64,000 bases of DNA, taken from assembly GCA_963677915.2 (NCBI GenBank), contig CAXXGE010000007.1, forward strand, positions 182,778 through 246,777, given 5' to 3'. This document shows positions 1 to 8,538 of the stretch, piece after piece. The translations under genes were made by a program, and so were the position numbers. The stretch's first letter is position 1. The number at the start of each line of letters is the position of its first letter. This stretch comes from G963677915 sp963677915 (GTDB taxonomy: Bacteria > Bacillota > Clostridia > Lachnospirales > Vallitaleaceae). A model generated the notes under the pieces. It was not told the DNA's origin and made no database searches. It saw only the letters and a program-made list of their open reading frames with translations.

Positions 1-30
1 GCCTCTTTTAACGGCTACTTTCTTTGCCAT
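1..30 (-). CDS. rpsK: 30S ribosomal protein S11, N-terminal fragment
   Basis: Only the first ten codons are inside the window (reading MAKKVAVKRG); the gene runs off the left edge. An ATG at 30 is preceded by AAGGAGG at good spacing, 17 bases after the rpsM stop. S11 follows S13 in nearly all bacterial alpha operons, and the basic N-terminus fits S11, which lines the mRNA exit platform of the 30S subunit. The identification rests mainly on position, because so little protein is visible. Confidence 0.85.
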   Translation of the reverse strand, partial: MAKKVAVKRG

Positions 31-47
31 TCTCAAACCTCCTTATA

Positions 48-416
48 TTATTTCTTCTTGTTCGCTACAGTCTTACGAGGACCTTTGCGTGTTCTGGCAT
101 TCGTCTTGGTCTTCTGTCCTCTGACAGGAAGCCCTCTTCTGTGACGAATTCCACGGTAACAGCCGATTTCCATCAGCCTTTTGATATTCAAAGCAATCTC
201 TCTTCTGAGATCACCTTCTACTCTTTGTGTTCTGTCGATGACTTCACGGATTTGTCCGACTTCATCATCTGTAAGATCCCTGACTCTTGTGTCCGGGTTG
301 ATTCCGGCTTCAGCCAGGATGCGTTGGGAACTAGCTTTTCCAATACCATAAATGTATGTTAAACCAATCTCAACGCGCTTTTCTCTAGGTAAGTCAACAC
401 CAGCAATACGTGCCAT
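48..416 (-). CDS. rpsM: 30S ribosomal protein S13
   Basis: This 122-residue protein of the 30S head contacts the P-site tRNA and the 50S bridge B1. It has the expected N-terminus MARIAGVDLPREKR, the helix-two-turn-helix (IYGIGKASSQRIL, about 21-33), the RGIRHRRGLPVRGQ segment (about 85-98) and a basic tail ending in KKK. The start at 416 is chosen because GGAGG lies 9-10 bases upstream; the frame stays open for 15 more codons without support. It is the first gene after the promoter at 582-610. Confidence 0.97.
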   Translation of the reverse strand: MARIAGVDLPREKRVEIGLTYIYGIGKASSQRILAEAGINPDTRVRDLTDDEVGQIREVIDRTQRVEGDLRREIALNIKRLMEIGCYRGIRHRRGLPVRGQKTKTNARTRKGPRKTVANKKK

Positions 417-581
417 GCTACTTTCGCACCTCCAATAATTGATTTGGTTAGGTTCATCCAAAAAGGGCGGTGAAATGATAACCTCTTTGTTTGTTCCTCG
501 TTCTCGTCAATTTTCAAAGCTTTATCATATGCAACTCTACTGTAAATAAAACCTTGAAAACGCTAAATTACACAAGTTAAT

Positions 582-610
582 ATTATATAATAGTTCATGC
601 AACAAATCAA
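582..610 (-). promoter_or_regulatory. promoter for the rpsM-rpsK group
   Basis: On the minus strand TTGATT (605-610) and a perfect TATAAT (582-587) are separated by exactly 17 bases. The element sits in a 283-base gap between rpmJ and rpsM, which is long for this operon, and about 165 bases before the rpsM start. It would allow the alpha operon to be transcribed separately from the spc genes. No strong terminator is visible in the same gap. Confidence 0.75.
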
Positions 611-699
611 GCGCTTTTTCACTCATTCCCATACAAGTTGTACACGGCCTGCATGGTAGGCTACTTCTTAAGCGCCTTTATAATGGTTCAATAGGAAAA

Positions 700-813
700 T
701 CAGCCTTGTTTTTGCTTGTGCTTAGGGTTTTCGCAAATAACGCGGATTCTGCCCTTCCTTTTGATAACCTTGCACTTTTCACAGATGGGTTTAACAGATG
801 CTCTAACCTTCAT
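700..813 (-). CDS. rpmJ: 50S ribosomal protein L36
   Basis: This 37-residue zinc-ribbon protein reads MKVRASVKPICEKCKVIKRK and then a basic tail. C11, C14 and C27 plus H33 form the CxxC...C...H zinc site of the zinc-binding L36 type. It is too short for most gene finders. It lies between infA and rpsM, the usual position, and has a GGAG-type ribosome site before the ATG at 813. L36 binds 23S rRNA domains II and VI in the large subunit. Confidence 0.96.
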   Translation of the reverse strand: MKVRASVKPICEKCKVIKRKGRIRVICENPKHKQKQG

Positions 814-846
814 GCTGTTTACTCCTTTCTCGACACTAACGTGCTT

Positions 847-1065
847 CTACTTGTCCCGCCAAATGATACGGCCTTTGGTCAGGTCATATGGGGACATTTC
901 GATTGTTACTTTGTCACCGGGAAGGATGCGGATGTAATGCATTCTCAATTTCCCGCTTATGTGAGCCAGTATTTTGTGCCCGTTCTCAAGTTCCACCTGG
1001 AACATGGCATTGGGCAACTTTTCAACTACTCTGCCTTCAACTTCTATTACGTCTCTTTTGGACAT
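847..1065 (-). CDS. infA: translation initiation factor IF-1
   Basis: This 72-residue OB-fold factor occupies the A site of the 30S subunit during initiation. The family core is present: MSKRDVIEVEG, then NAMFQVELENGHKILAHISGK and a C-terminal GRIIWR. The ATG at 1065 follows AAGGAGG; an 11-codon upstream extension is not needed. It lies 33 bases after the KOW-domain gene and before rpmJ, the standard Bacillota order. Confidence 0.97.
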   Translation of the reverse strand: MSKRDVIEVEGRVVEKLPNAMFQVELENGHKILAHISGKLRMHYIRILPGDKVTIEMSPYDLTKGRIIWRDK

Positions 1066-1098
1066 GTTTTCCTCCTTGTTAGGTATACGGTCCAGCAA

Positions 1099-1377
1099 TT
1101 ACATTTGATTTTCATTTTCCTTGTATAGCTTCAGATACATCCGAATTTCAGCATTGATGACGATGTCGCCGTTCAATAGCTTCCTGCCAATTTCATCTGA
1201 ATGAGCCGGTGTCCCGCGAAGGTGCTTGGTCTTCTTCTTCTTGGGTTTTTCGACTCTTCGGTTATTGCCGTCTGCCAGATAGCAGTATGTCTCGTCCGTA
1301 TGGAGAACGATGAAACATTGTCCTTCATCCCTTCCTGCGGTCGAAACGACGACTTGGCCTTCTTCAATCTTATGCAT
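1099..1377 (-). CDS. KOW-domain RNA-binding protein (L14e-like)
   Basis: This 92-residue basic protein starts MHKIEEGQVVVSTAGRDEGQ, a KOW-type motif with the invariant glycine. A lysine-rich central stretch (PKKKKTKHL) probably contacts RNA. Small KOW proteins resembling archaeal L14e stand between map and infA in many Clostridia; their precise function is not settled. The ATG at 1377 overlaps the last eight bases of map, with GAGGTGG in the map 3' end as ribosome site, which points to translational coupling. A GTG 15 bases upstream is an alternative start. Confidence 0.85.
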   Translation of the reverse strand: MHKIEEGQVVVSTAGRDEGQCFIVLHTDETYCYLADGNNRRVEKPKKKKTKHLRGTPAHSDEIGRKLLNGDIVINAEIRMYLKLYKENENQM

Positions 1378-2140
1378 CCGCCACCTCGTCACCTGCCGTC
1401 AACAACTCGTATCCGTTCTCTGTAATAAGAACCGTATGCTCGTAGTGTGCCGACAACGATCCGTCAAGTGTAACGATTGTCCAGTCATCATCCAGGACCC
1501 TGATGTCATAGCGCCCGATGTTGACCATCGGTTCGATTGCAAGTGTCATACCCGGTTGAAGTTTTGGTCCCCGTCCAGCCGGTTTGTAGTTCGGTATCTG
1601 GGGTTCTTCATGTAATTGTTTTCCTATGCCATGTCCGACCAAGTCTCTGACAACTGAATAGCCATTGTCTTCAACAAAGTGTTGTATAGCTTCTGATATT
1701 TCATGCAAATGGTTTCCAGGCTTGGCTTTCTTCAAACCTTCAAAGAGACTTTCCTTTGTCACTTGGACAAGCTTGGCAGCCTCCTCGGATACATCGCCGA
1801 CAGTATATGTCCTTGCTGCATCACCATGGTAACCTTTGTAATATGCTCCGATGTCAAGGCTGACAACATCGCCGTTTTCAATGGTGCGATAGCCGTTTGG
1901 AATTCCATGAACGACTTCATCATTGATAGAAACACAAATGGAAGCCGGATATCCGCTGTATCCCAGGAAAGAAGGCATGGCGCCCTGGCTTTTGATAAAA
2001 TCTTCAGCCAGTTTGTCAAGTTCTTTGGTGGTCACGCCGGGCCTTATGGCTTTTCGAAGCAATTCGTGTGTATCAGACACGATTTTGCCTGCCTCCCGCA
2101 TGATTTTGATTTCCTCTTCCGTTTTAATCGTAAATGCCAT
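1370..2140 (-). CDS. map: methionine aminopeptidase, type I
   Basis: This 256-residue cytosolic metalloprotease removes the initiator methionine from nascent proteins. It has the pita-bread fold ligands of the family: D96, D107, H170, E203 and E234, with H78 in the substrate pocket (motifs SLDIG, GDAART, GHGIG, AIEP and EHT). It lacks the zinc-finger extension of type Ib enzymes, so it is the short bacterial form. It sits three bases after adk, consistent with co-transcription from the spc operon. Confidence 0.97.
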   Translation of the reverse strand: MAFTIKTEEEIKIMREAGKIVSDTHELLRKAIRPGVTTKELDKLAEDFIKSQGAMPSFLGYSGYPASICVSINDEVVHGIPNGYRTIENGDVVSLDIGAYYKGYHGDAARTYTVGDVSEEAAKLVQVTKESLFEGLKKAKPGNHLHEISEAIQHFVEDNGYSVVRDLVGHGIGKQLHEEPQIPNYKPAGRGPKLQPGMTLAIEPMVNIGRYDIRVLDDDWTIVTLDGSLSAHYEHTVLITENGYELLTAGDEVADA

Positions 2141-2143
2141 TGT

Positions 2144-2788
2144 TTACGCTCCGAGCACTTTGACAATTTCTTCAGTGATCAATGGAATATCGATTGTCCC
2201 ATCGATTGTCACGAGAACACCTTTATTAGCATAAAAGTCAATCAACGGTTTCGTCTGCTCGTGATAGACATTGAGTCTTTTCAGAACAGTATCAGGTTGG
2301 TCGTCATCTCTTAAGATAAGCTCTCCGCCACATTTGTCGCATACACCTTCCACTTTGGGAGGCAGATTCTTAATATGGTAGGTTGCTCCACATCCAACAC
2401 ATGCACGTCTGCCGGACAAGCGTCGAATGATGTTCTCATCAGGTACGTCCACATCGATTGCCTTGTCGATTGCAGATCCCAATTCTTCCAAGGCTTTGTC
2501 AAGACTTTCCGCTTGGGGAATCGTTCTTGGAAAACCATCCAGGATAAAACCCTTTACGCAATCGCTATTTTGAATCCTGTCTGCGACAAGATCGACAACA
2601 AGCTCATCAGGTACAAGCAAGCCCTTGTCCATATACTCTTTGGCTTTCATTCCCAGTTCTGTCTTGTTCTTGATGTTTGCACGGAATATATCACCTGTGG
2701 AAATATGGGGAATACTGTATTTATCGGATAGAATTTTCGCCTGGGTACCTTTACCGGCACCTGGGGCGCCCAACATAATAAGTTTCAT
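2144..2788 (-). CDS. adk: adenylate kinase (zinc-containing)
   Basis: This 214-residue nucleotide kinase interconverts ATP plus AMP and two ADP. The P-loop GAPGAGKGT is at 7-15, the NMP domain follows, and the LID domain carries C130, C133, C150 and C153, the four-cysteine structural zinc site typical of Gram-positive adenylate kinases. The ATG at 2788 follows GGAGG by six bases; seven further upstream codons are not supported. It is the usual neighbour of secY and map. Confidence 0.97.
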   Translation of the reverse strand: MKLIMLGAPGAGKGTQAKILSDKYSIPHISTGDIFRANIKNKTELGMKAKEYMDKGLLVPDELVVDLVADRIQNSDCVKGFILDGFPRTIPQAESLDKALEELGSAIDKAIDVDVPDENIIRRLSGRRACVGCGATYHIKNLPPKVEGVCDKCGGELILRDDDQPDTVLKRLNVYHEQTKPLIDFYANKGVLVTIDGTIDIPLITEEIVKVLGA

Positions 2789-2866
2789 GAATACCTCCAG
2801 TCGAGTCAACTTATGTCATTCTTGCAGTATTCCGGAACCGGAAGCCCGGAACCGGAACGGGCTGTA

Positions 2867-4132
2867 TTAGCCCAGGAAACCTTTGTAGTGTCTCATAACC
2901 AGCTGGGACTGGATTTGCTTGATGGTCTCCAGTGTAACACCGCCAACGATAATCAGTGATGTACCTCCAAATGCGATTGTCACATTGGACGCTCCAGAGA
3001 GTGCAATCGGTGCGATGGCGATAAGGCCAAGCATCAATGCGCCAATCAGGACCAGCTTGTTCAATATACCTGTCAAATGGTCGACTGTTGATTTACCAGG
3101 GCGGATGCCTGGAACGAAGCCGCCATTTTTCTTCATGTTATTCGCCACATCATACGGATTGAAGATAATTGCCGTATAGAAGTATGCGAATGCTACAATC
3201 AGCAGGAAGTACAGAATCGCACCACTCCATGAATTGGAATAGCTAAGGAAATTCAGCACTTTCGTCCACCATACCGATTTGTCACCCGGGAAGAAACTTG
3301 AAATCGTCGCCGGGAATTGGAGCAGGGATGATGCGAAGATGACCGGAATAACACCTGCCATGTTCACTTTGAGTGGAATGTGTGTCGCTTGACCGCCATA
3401 CACTTTCCTTCCCTGTATTTTCTTCGCGTACTGTACTGGTATACGTCTTTCTCCTAATTGTATAAGCACAACCAGAACGATCATGACAAAGAATACTGCT
3501 ACAATACCAAGTGCTGCGAAATAGCGGGAGCTTTGGATAAGGTTGACCAAAGTTCTGACGCCACTAGGCAGTCTGGACAGAATGTTGACTGTGATGATCA
3601 AAGAGATACCATTTCCGATACCGAACTCTGTAATCTTTTCGCCAATCCACATAAGGAACGCTGTACCAGCAGTCATACCGACAACTGCAACAGCCACTGA
3701 CCAGAAATTGTATGTAGTGAAGAAACTACTGAAACCAATACTAATTGCTGTAGCTTGGATAATCGCAAAAAATACAGTTGAATACCTGGTGATTTTTGCG
3801 ATTTTCTTTCTACCTTCTTCCCCTTCCTTTTGCATTTCCTCAAGTGCTGGAATTGCAATCGTCAACAGGTTCATGATGATGGACGCGTTGATATAGGGGA
3901 TGATGCCAAGTGCAAAGATCGTCATGCTTTTCAATGACCCGCCTGTAAAGGCGTCAACCATATTCAGCAAACCGCCCTGGGCGCTGTTGAAGTAGTTGAG
4001 GATCAGCTCATTGTTCACACCGGGAATGGGAATATGCGCTCCAATTCGGATTGCAAACAGCATCAGCAAAGTGAAACCTATTCTTCTTCTTAAATCTTCT
4101 ACCTTGAAAGCATCGCGAAGTGTTTTGAACAC
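2867..4132 (-). CDS. secY: preprotein translocase channel subunit SecY
   Basis: This 421-residue inner-membrane protein forms the Sec protein-conducting channel. About ten hydrophobic segments are visible, starting with RIGFTLLMLFAIRIGAHIPIPG, and the C-terminal region contains the GIRPGKST cytosolic loop and QLVMRHYKG near the end. It starts with GTG immediately after the rplO stop codon, with no intervening base, so translation is probably coupled. The partner SecE is encoded in this window at 29,643. Confidence 0.97.
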   Translation of the reverse strand: MFKTLRDAFKVEDLRRRIGFTLLMLFAIRIGAHIPIPGVNNELILNYFNSAQGGLLNMVDAFTGGSLKSMTIFALGIIPYINASIIMNLLTIAIPALEEMQKEGEEGRKKIAKITRYSTVFFAIIQATAISIGFSSFFTTYNFWSVAVAVVGMTAGTAFLMWIGEKITEFGIGNGISLIITVNILSRLPSGVRTLVNLIQSSRYFAALGIVAVFFVMIVLVVLIQLGERRIPVQYAKKIQGRKVYGGQATHIPLKVNMAGVIPVIFASSLLQFPATISSFFPGDKSVWWTKVLNFLSYSNSWSGAILYFLLIVAFAYFYTAIIFNPYDVANNMKKNGGFVPGIRPGKSTVDHLTGILNKLVLIGALMLGLIAIAPIALSGASNVTIAFGGTSLIIVGGVTLETIKQIQSQLVMRHYKGFLG

Positions 4133-4573
4133 CTACAACACCTCTGCTTTCCCGCCGGCTGCTTCGATTTTCTCGATTGCAGACTTGCTAAAAGCATTTG
4201 CTTGAACCGTCAATTTTGTTGTCAATTCTCCACTGCCGAGAATTTTAACGCCGTCTTTTGGGTTTGAAACGAGGCCGTTTTCAACCATAGCTTCTACATT
4301 GACTGTAGAACCGGCTTCGAATCTGTTAAGGTCGGAAACATTGATACCAACGATAACCTTTGCGTTTCTGTTTGTGAATCCACGCTTAGGCAAACGTCTG
4401 TACAAAGGCATTTGTCCGCCTTCAAAGCCAGGTCTTACGCCGCCACCTGAACGTGACTTTTGGCCATCCTGACCTCTGCCGGCAGTTTTTCCGTTACCGG
4501 AACCGTTTCCTCTGCCTTTTCTGAATTTATTCTTATTTGAACCTGCATTAGGCTTTAATTCAGTTAAATTCAT
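4133..4573 (-). CDS. rplO: 50S ribosomal protein L15
   Basis: This 146-residue large-subunit protein has the extended glycine- and arginine-rich N-terminal arm (GNGSGNGKTAGRGQDGQKSR, about 22-41) followed by the globular domain. Its C-terminus GGKAEVL abuts the secY GTG. It lies between rpmD and secY, the expected order, and has a GGAGG ribosome site. Confidence 0.97.
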   Translation of the reverse strand: MNLTELKPNAGSNKNKFRKGRGNGSGNGKTAGRGQDGQKSRSGGGVRPGFEGGQMPLYRRLPKRGFTNRNAKVIVGINVSDLNRFEAGSTVNVEAMVENGLVSNPKDGVKILGSGELTTKLTVQANAFSKSAIEKIEAAGGKAEVL

Positions 4574-4599
4574 TTGAGTACACCTCCTTGCAATTTCGG

Positions 4600-4782
4600 T
4601 TAGACTTCCTCAACTGTAACCATATGACTGATAACGTTGATCATACCGCGGATTGCAGCATTGTCTTGCTGTTCCACTGTCTTGTTCAATTTAGTCAGGC
4701 CCAGTGCCTCTACAGTCTTCTTTTGTTTAGGTTTGGCGCCAATGGTAGACTTGACGAGTGTAATCTTCAATTTTCCTGCCAT
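4600..4782 (-). CDS. rpmD: 50S ribosomal protein L30
   Basis: This 60-residue protein, MAGKLKITLVKSTIGAKPKQ onward, matches the short bacterial L30 fold, including the LGL-KLN-T segment and the I(N)VISHMV C-terminal strand. It is the expected gene between rpsE and rplO, with AGGAGGG before the ATG. Confidence 0.97.
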   Translation of the reverse strand: MAGKLKITLVKSTIGAKPKQKKTVEALGLTKLNKTVEQQDNAAIRGMINVISHMVTVEEV

Positions 4783-4794
4783 GATCGTTCCCTC

Positions 4795-5304
4795 CTAACC
4801 TAAAATCTCTTCGACTGATTTTCCGCGCAACTTGGCAACTTCCTCAGGCGTCTTCAGAGAAGCAAGACCTTCGATAGTAGCTGCGACCAGGTTGCTCTTA
4901 TTGTTCGATCCCAAAGATTTGGTTCTGATGTTCTTGATTCCTGCGAGCTCGAGGACGGCACGTGCTGGTCCACCAGCGATGACACCAGTACCTTCAGGAG
5001 CTCTCTTGAGCAGTACGGAGGCGCTTCCGAATTTTCCTACGAAATCGTGGGAAATACTTCCGTTCTCATCGATAGCAACTTCAATAAGGTTCTTCTTTGC
5101 ATCCTGGATACCCTTGCGGATAGCTTCAGGAATCTCAATTGCTTTACCCATGCCTGCGCCAACATGTCCGTTCTCGTCACCGACGACAACGACTGCAGCG
5201 AATCTGAAGTTTCTACCGCCTTTTACGACTTTCGTTACACGACGGATTGTTACAACTTTTTCTTTCAGGTCCAATCCAGTCGGATCTATGATTCTTCTTT
5301 TCAT
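4795..5304 (-). CDS. rpsE: 30S ribosomal protein S5
   Basis: This 169-residue protein acts at the mRNA entry channel and in decoding fidelity. The N-terminal double-stranded RNA-binding domain has VVKGGRNFRFAAVVVVGDE, and the C-terminal domain has GTGVIAGGPARAVLELAGI. The positions where spectinomycin-resistance changes arise (the KGGR loop) look normal. It is 11 bases upstream of rpmD. Confidence 0.97.
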   Translation of the reverse strand: MKRRIIDPTGLDLKEKVVTIRRVTKVVKGGRNFRFAAVVVVGDENGHVGAGMGKAIEIPEAIRKGIQDAKKNLIEVAIDENGSISHDFVGKFGSASVLLKRAPEGTGVIAGGPARAVLELAGIKNIRTKSLGSNNKSNLVAATIEGLASLKTPEEVAKLRGKSVEEILG

Positions 5305-5318
5305 GCTATACCTCCTTA

Positions 5319-5687
5319 TTAGAATTTAAGTCCAGCTTCTCTCGCTGCATCTGCTAAGGCTTTGATTTTACCATGATAAATAAATCCGCCGCGATCAAAC
5401 ACAACTTCAGTGACGCCTTTGTCGATAGCCTTCTTGGCTACAGCTTCACCAACAACTGCTGCTGCTTCTACATTATTGGTTTTTTCAAGTTTCTCGGCAA
5501 TGGCTTTTTCTACAGTTGAAGCTGCAACGATAGTCTGCCCTTTAACATCATCGATGACTTGAGCATATATATGGTTGTTGCTTCTAAAGACTGCCAAACG
5601 CGGTCTTTCAGCTGTACCGGAAATCTTATTTCTTATTTTTAAGTGCTTTTTGACACGCACTTTGGATCTCGATGCCTTTTTTATCAT
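5319..5687 (-). CDS. rplR: 50S ribosomal protein L18
   Basis: This 122-residue 5S rRNA-binding protein has a basic N-terminal arm (KKASRSKVRVKKHLKIRNK) and the L18 core RPRLAVFRSNNHIYAQVIDD, ending in the family signature FDRGGFIYHGKIKALADAAR. It lies 14 bases before rpsE. Confidence 0.97.
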   Translation of the reverse strand: MIKKASRSKVRVKKHLKIRNKISGTAERPRLAVFRSNNHIYAQVIDDVKGQTIVAASTVEKAIAEKLEKTNNVEAAAVVGEAVAKKAIDKGVTEVVFDRGGFIYHGKIKALADAAREAGLKF

Positions 5688-5706
5688 TTGGATTTCACCC
5701 CTTTAT

Positions 5707-6243
5707 TTACTTGCCTGTTTTTCCTTCTTTACGACGGATAACTTCATTGACATACTTGATACCTTTGCCCTTATACGGCTCTGGTGGTCTCTTGAATCTG
5801 ATTTCCGCTGCATACTGTCCGACAAGCTCTTTGCTGATGCCCTTGACAGTAATTGTGTTGCCTTCTACAACAGACTCGATTCCTTCGGGATCTTCCATAA
5901 CGACTGGATGGGAGTAACCAAGAGTAAGGTTCAAGGATTTGCCTTGCTTGGCAGCTCTATATCCGACACCGTTTATTTCCAGTTTCTTCTCATAGCCTTT
6001 CGTTACACCTTCAACCATATTGAAAATCAAAGATCTTGTCAATCCGTGGAATGCTCTCATCTTTTTCAAATCATTCGGTCTTGTAACCACTACTTCATTG
6101 CCTTCTACAGCAACAGTCATCTCGTTTGGAACTTGTTTTGTCAAAGTGCCTTTTGGGCCTTTAACTGTAACGACGTTTCCGTCAGCCACTTTTACTTCAA
6201 CGCCGGCTGGTATTTCAATCGGCATTCTGCCTATACGTGACAT
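5707..6243 (-). CDS. rplF: 50S ribosomal protein L6
   Basis: This 178-residue protein lies near the factor-binding site of the 50S subunit. Both L6 repeats are visible, the second carrying GVGYRAAKQGKSLNLTLGYS and the C-terminal signature EIRFKRPPEPYKGKGIKY. An 89-base spacer separates it from rpsH upstream. Confidence 0.97.
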   Translation of the reverse strand: MSRIGRMPIEIPAGVEVKVADGNVVTVKGPKGTLTKQVPNEMTVAVEGNEVVVTRPNDLKKMRAFHGLTRSLIFNMVEGVTKGYEKKLEINGVGYRAAKQGKSLNLTLGYSHPVVMEDPEGIESVVEGNTITVKGISKELVGQYAAEIRFKRPPEPYKGKGIKYVNEVIRRKEGKTGK

Positions 6244-6332
6244 GTGTTTTCCTCCTTAAGGTTAAATTGAAACGGCTCATCATTGCGGCCATCTTTTCAC
6301 CTTGTCATTCCAAGATGTATGTTGAGTGTCTA

Positions 6333-6734
6333 TTACCAGATAAATGCGATGACTTCGCCGCCAACATTTTGTTGTCTGGCTTCTTTATCAGTAATAACAC
6401 CTTTGTTTGTTGAAATAATTGCTGTGCCAAGACCACCGAGTACTTTCGGAAGCTGGTCTTTGGACGCATAGACACGCAGGCCCGGCTTGGAAATCTTTTT
6501 GATGCCGGAGATAACTCTGTCGTTCTTGTCCACACCGTATTTCAGTTGAATGTTTATTGTGTTGAACGCGTCGCCCTCGCTTACTTTGTAACCTTTGATG
6601 TAACCCTCGTTTTTTAGAATTTCAACGATAGCAAGTTTCATCTTTGAAGACGGTACGTCTACTGTATCGTGTTTAGCAGTGATGCCGTTTCTGATTCTAG
6701 TCAGCATATCTGCAATTGGATCGCTCATTGTCAT
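6333..6734 (-). CDS. rpsH: 30S ribosomal protein S8
   Basis: This 133-residue 16S rRNA-binding assembly protein has DPIADMLTRIRNG at the N-terminus and GLGTAIISTNKGVITDKEAR near the C-terminus. The start at 6734 is favoured over an ATG two codons later because GGAAGGAGG lies seven bases upstream. It follows rpsN and precedes rplF in the normal spc order. Confidence 0.97.
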   Translation of the reverse strand: MTMSDPIADMLTRIRNGITAKHDTVDVPSSKMKLAIVEILKNEGYIKGYKVSEGDAFNTINIQLKYGVDKNDRVISGIKKISKPGLRVYASKDQLPKVLGGLGTAIISTNKGVITDKEARQQNVGGEVIAFIW

Positions 6735-6759
6735 GATAGGGCCTCCTTCCTATTTTGTC

Positions 6760-6945
6760 TTACCAGCTGGCTTTTCTGACACCAGGGATTTGTCCTTTGT
6801 ATGCAAGCTCACGGAAACAGATTCTGCAGATTCCGTATTTTCTCAAATAGCCGTGAGGTCTTCCACAGATTTTGCAACGGTTGTAAGCTCTTGAAGAGAA
6901 CTTTGGTTTGCGCTGCTGTTTGACTTTCATTGCTGTTTTAGCCAT
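6760..6945 (-). CDS. rpsN: 30S ribosomal protein S14, zinc type
   Basis: This 61-residue short S14 has the zinc-ribbon cysteines CKIC (24-27) and CRIC (40-43), as in Bacillus RpsN1 rather than the longer cysteine-free paralogue. It sits between rplE and rpsH as usual. The zinc form is normally the housekeeping version when zinc is sufficient. Confidence 0.97.
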   Translation of the reverse strand: MAKTAMKVKQQRKPKFSSRAYNRCKICGRPHGYLRKYGICRICFRELAYKGQIPGVRKASW

Positions 6946-6957
6946 GTACAGAACCTC

Positions 6958-7497
6958 CTATTTCTTGAACGGCATGCCGAATTGTGTCAACAGTTCACGT
7001 GCTTCTTCATCAGTGTTTGCTGTTGTAACAAAAATGATATCCATGCCTCTGATTTTATCCACTTTATCATATTCGATTTCAGGGAAGATCAGCTGCTCTT
7101 TGATACCCATAGCGTAGTTGCCACGGCCATCGAATGAATTCGCGTTTATTCCGTTGAAGTCACGGACACGAGGAAGCGAGATGTTGATGAGACGGTCCAT
7201 GAACTCATACATCCTTTTACCGCGCAGTGTCACTTTTGTACCGATCTTCATACCTTCACGAAGTTTGAAGGCGGCAACGGAACGTTTTGCTCTGATCACA
7301 AGAGGCTTTTGTCCGGAAATGATTGTCAGGTCACTGACTGCGGAATCCATAGCTTTCTGGTTTTCCTTAGCTTCGCCAACACCCATGTTGATGATGATCT
7401 TCTCAACCTTAGGTACTGCCATTTTATTCTTATAGTCGAATTTGCCCATCATGGCTTCAACTATTTCGTTCTTATAAGTTTCCATCAATCTGCTCAA
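6958..7497 (-). CDS. rplE: 50S ribosomal protein L5
   Basis: This 179-residue 5S rRNA-binding protein has the signature PKVEKIIINMGVGEA near residues 29-43, and RAKRSVAAFKLREGMKIG and FPEIEYDKVDKIRGMDI further on. It is 12 bases upstream of rpsN. Confidence 0.97.
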   Translation of the reverse strand: MSRLMETYKNEIVEAMMGKFDYKNKMAVPKVEKIIINMGVGEAKENQKAMDSAVSDLTIISGQKPLVIRAKRSVAAFKLREGMKIGTKVTLRGKRMYEFMDRLINISLPRVRDFNGINANSFDGRGNYAMGIKEQLIFPEIEYDKVDKIRGMDIIFVTTANTDEEARELLTQFGMPFKK

Positions 7498-7514
7498 GGT
7501 TTGTCCTCCTTCCC

Positions 7515-7853
7515 TTACTTGTCGATGACTTCGCCAGTAGATTTAGCTACTCTTCTGCGAACATTTTTCATCTTGCCGTTACGCTCTTCCTGAGTCACCT
7601 GTACGCCAAGACGAGTTGCTTTGCCGTTGTGTACATACATGACATTGGATGCATCAATTGCTGCTTCCTGGTGGATGATACCGCCTTGGCTGTATTGAGC
7701 GCTTGGCTTTGCATGCTTTGTCATCATGCCAACGCCTTCGACGATGACTTTGTTGTTTTTTCTATCGACACCGAGTACTTTGCCCTCTTTGCCCTTGTCC
7801 TTGCCAGCGATGACAACAACTGTGTCGCCGGTTTTAAGTTTGGTATTCGCCAT
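7515..7853 (-). CDS. rplX: 50S ribosomal protein L24
   Basis: This 112-residue assembly-initiating protein has an N-terminal KOW motif (GDTVVVIAGKDKGKEGKVL, about 8-26) and the family segment HQEAAIDASNVMYV. It is located between rplN and rplE as expected. Confidence 0.97.
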   Translation of the reverse strand: MANTKLKTGDTVVVIAGKDKGKEGKVLGVDRKNNKVIVEGVGMMTKHAKPSAQYSQGGIIHQEAAIDASNVMYVHNGKATRLGVQVTQEERNGKMKNVRRRVAKSTGEVIDK

Positions 7854-7863
7854 GCTGCACCTC

Positions 7864-8232
7864 CTATAGTACTTCCGGAGCCAGAGACAGGATCTTCATG
7901 TACTTCTTCTCTCTGAGCTCTCTAGCAACCGGTCCAAAGATACGGGTTCCTCTTGGGTTGCCGTCCTCTTTGAGAATTACTGCTGCATTTTGATCGAACT
8001 GTATGTATGAGCCGTCTTTACGTCTTGTCTCTTTAACTGTTCTTACGACAACCGCTCTTACGACATCGCCTTTCTTTACAACGCCACCTGGTGTTGCATC
8101 TTTGACCGTAGCTACGATGACATCACCAACTCTGGCATATCTTCTTTTTGAACCACCAAGAACACGAATGCACAGCAATTCTTTTGCTCCGGTGTTATCA
8201 GCCACTTTAAGTCTGGATTCTTGTTGAATCAT
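7864..8232 (-). CDS. rplN: 50S ribosomal protein L14
   Basis: This 122-residue protein starts MIQQESRLKVADNTGAKEL and carries the L14 signature GVVKKGDVVRAVVVRT and a C-terminal FGPVARELREKKYMKILSLAPEVL. It forms part of the intersubunit bridge B8 and is 10 bases upstream of rplX. Confidence 0.98.
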   Translation of the reverse strand: MIQQESRLKVADNTGAKELLCIRVLGGSKRRYARVGDVIVATVKDATPGGVVKKGDVVRAVVVRTVKETRRKDGSYIQFDQNAAVILKEDGNPRGTRIFGPVARELREKKYMKILSLAPEVL

Positions 8233-8257
8233 CCTTGAACCTCCTTTCAGCTATTGA

Positions 8258-8515
8258 TTACTTAGCTTTCTCTACGATTTCAACCAAACGCCATCTCTTG
8301 TCCTTTGAAACAGGCTTGGTTTCCATGACTTTAACTCTATCGCCGATTTGGCACTCATTGTTCTCGTCATGTGCTTTCAGTTTGTAAGTTCTTTTAACGA
8401 CTTTATGGTACAAAGGATGCTTTACGCTGTCTTCGACTGCAACAACAATTGTTTTATCCATTTTATCGCTCAAAACACGTCCAATACGTACTTTTCTAAG
8501 ATTTCTTTCTGACAT
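8258..8515 (-). CDS. rpsQ: 30S ribosomal protein S17
   Basis: This 85-residue OB-fold protein has the core GRVLSDKMDKTIVVAVED and the signature GDRVKVMETKPVSKDKRWRL. It stands between rpmC and rplN with AAGGAGG before the ATG. Confidence 0.97.
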   Translation of the reverse strand: MSERNLRKVRIGRVLSDKMDKTIVVAVEDSVKHPLYHKVVKRTYKLKAHDENNECQIGDRVKVMETKPVSKDKRWRLVEIVEKAK

Positions 8516-8538
8516 CTTATTGCCTCCTTCCAGTTGAA

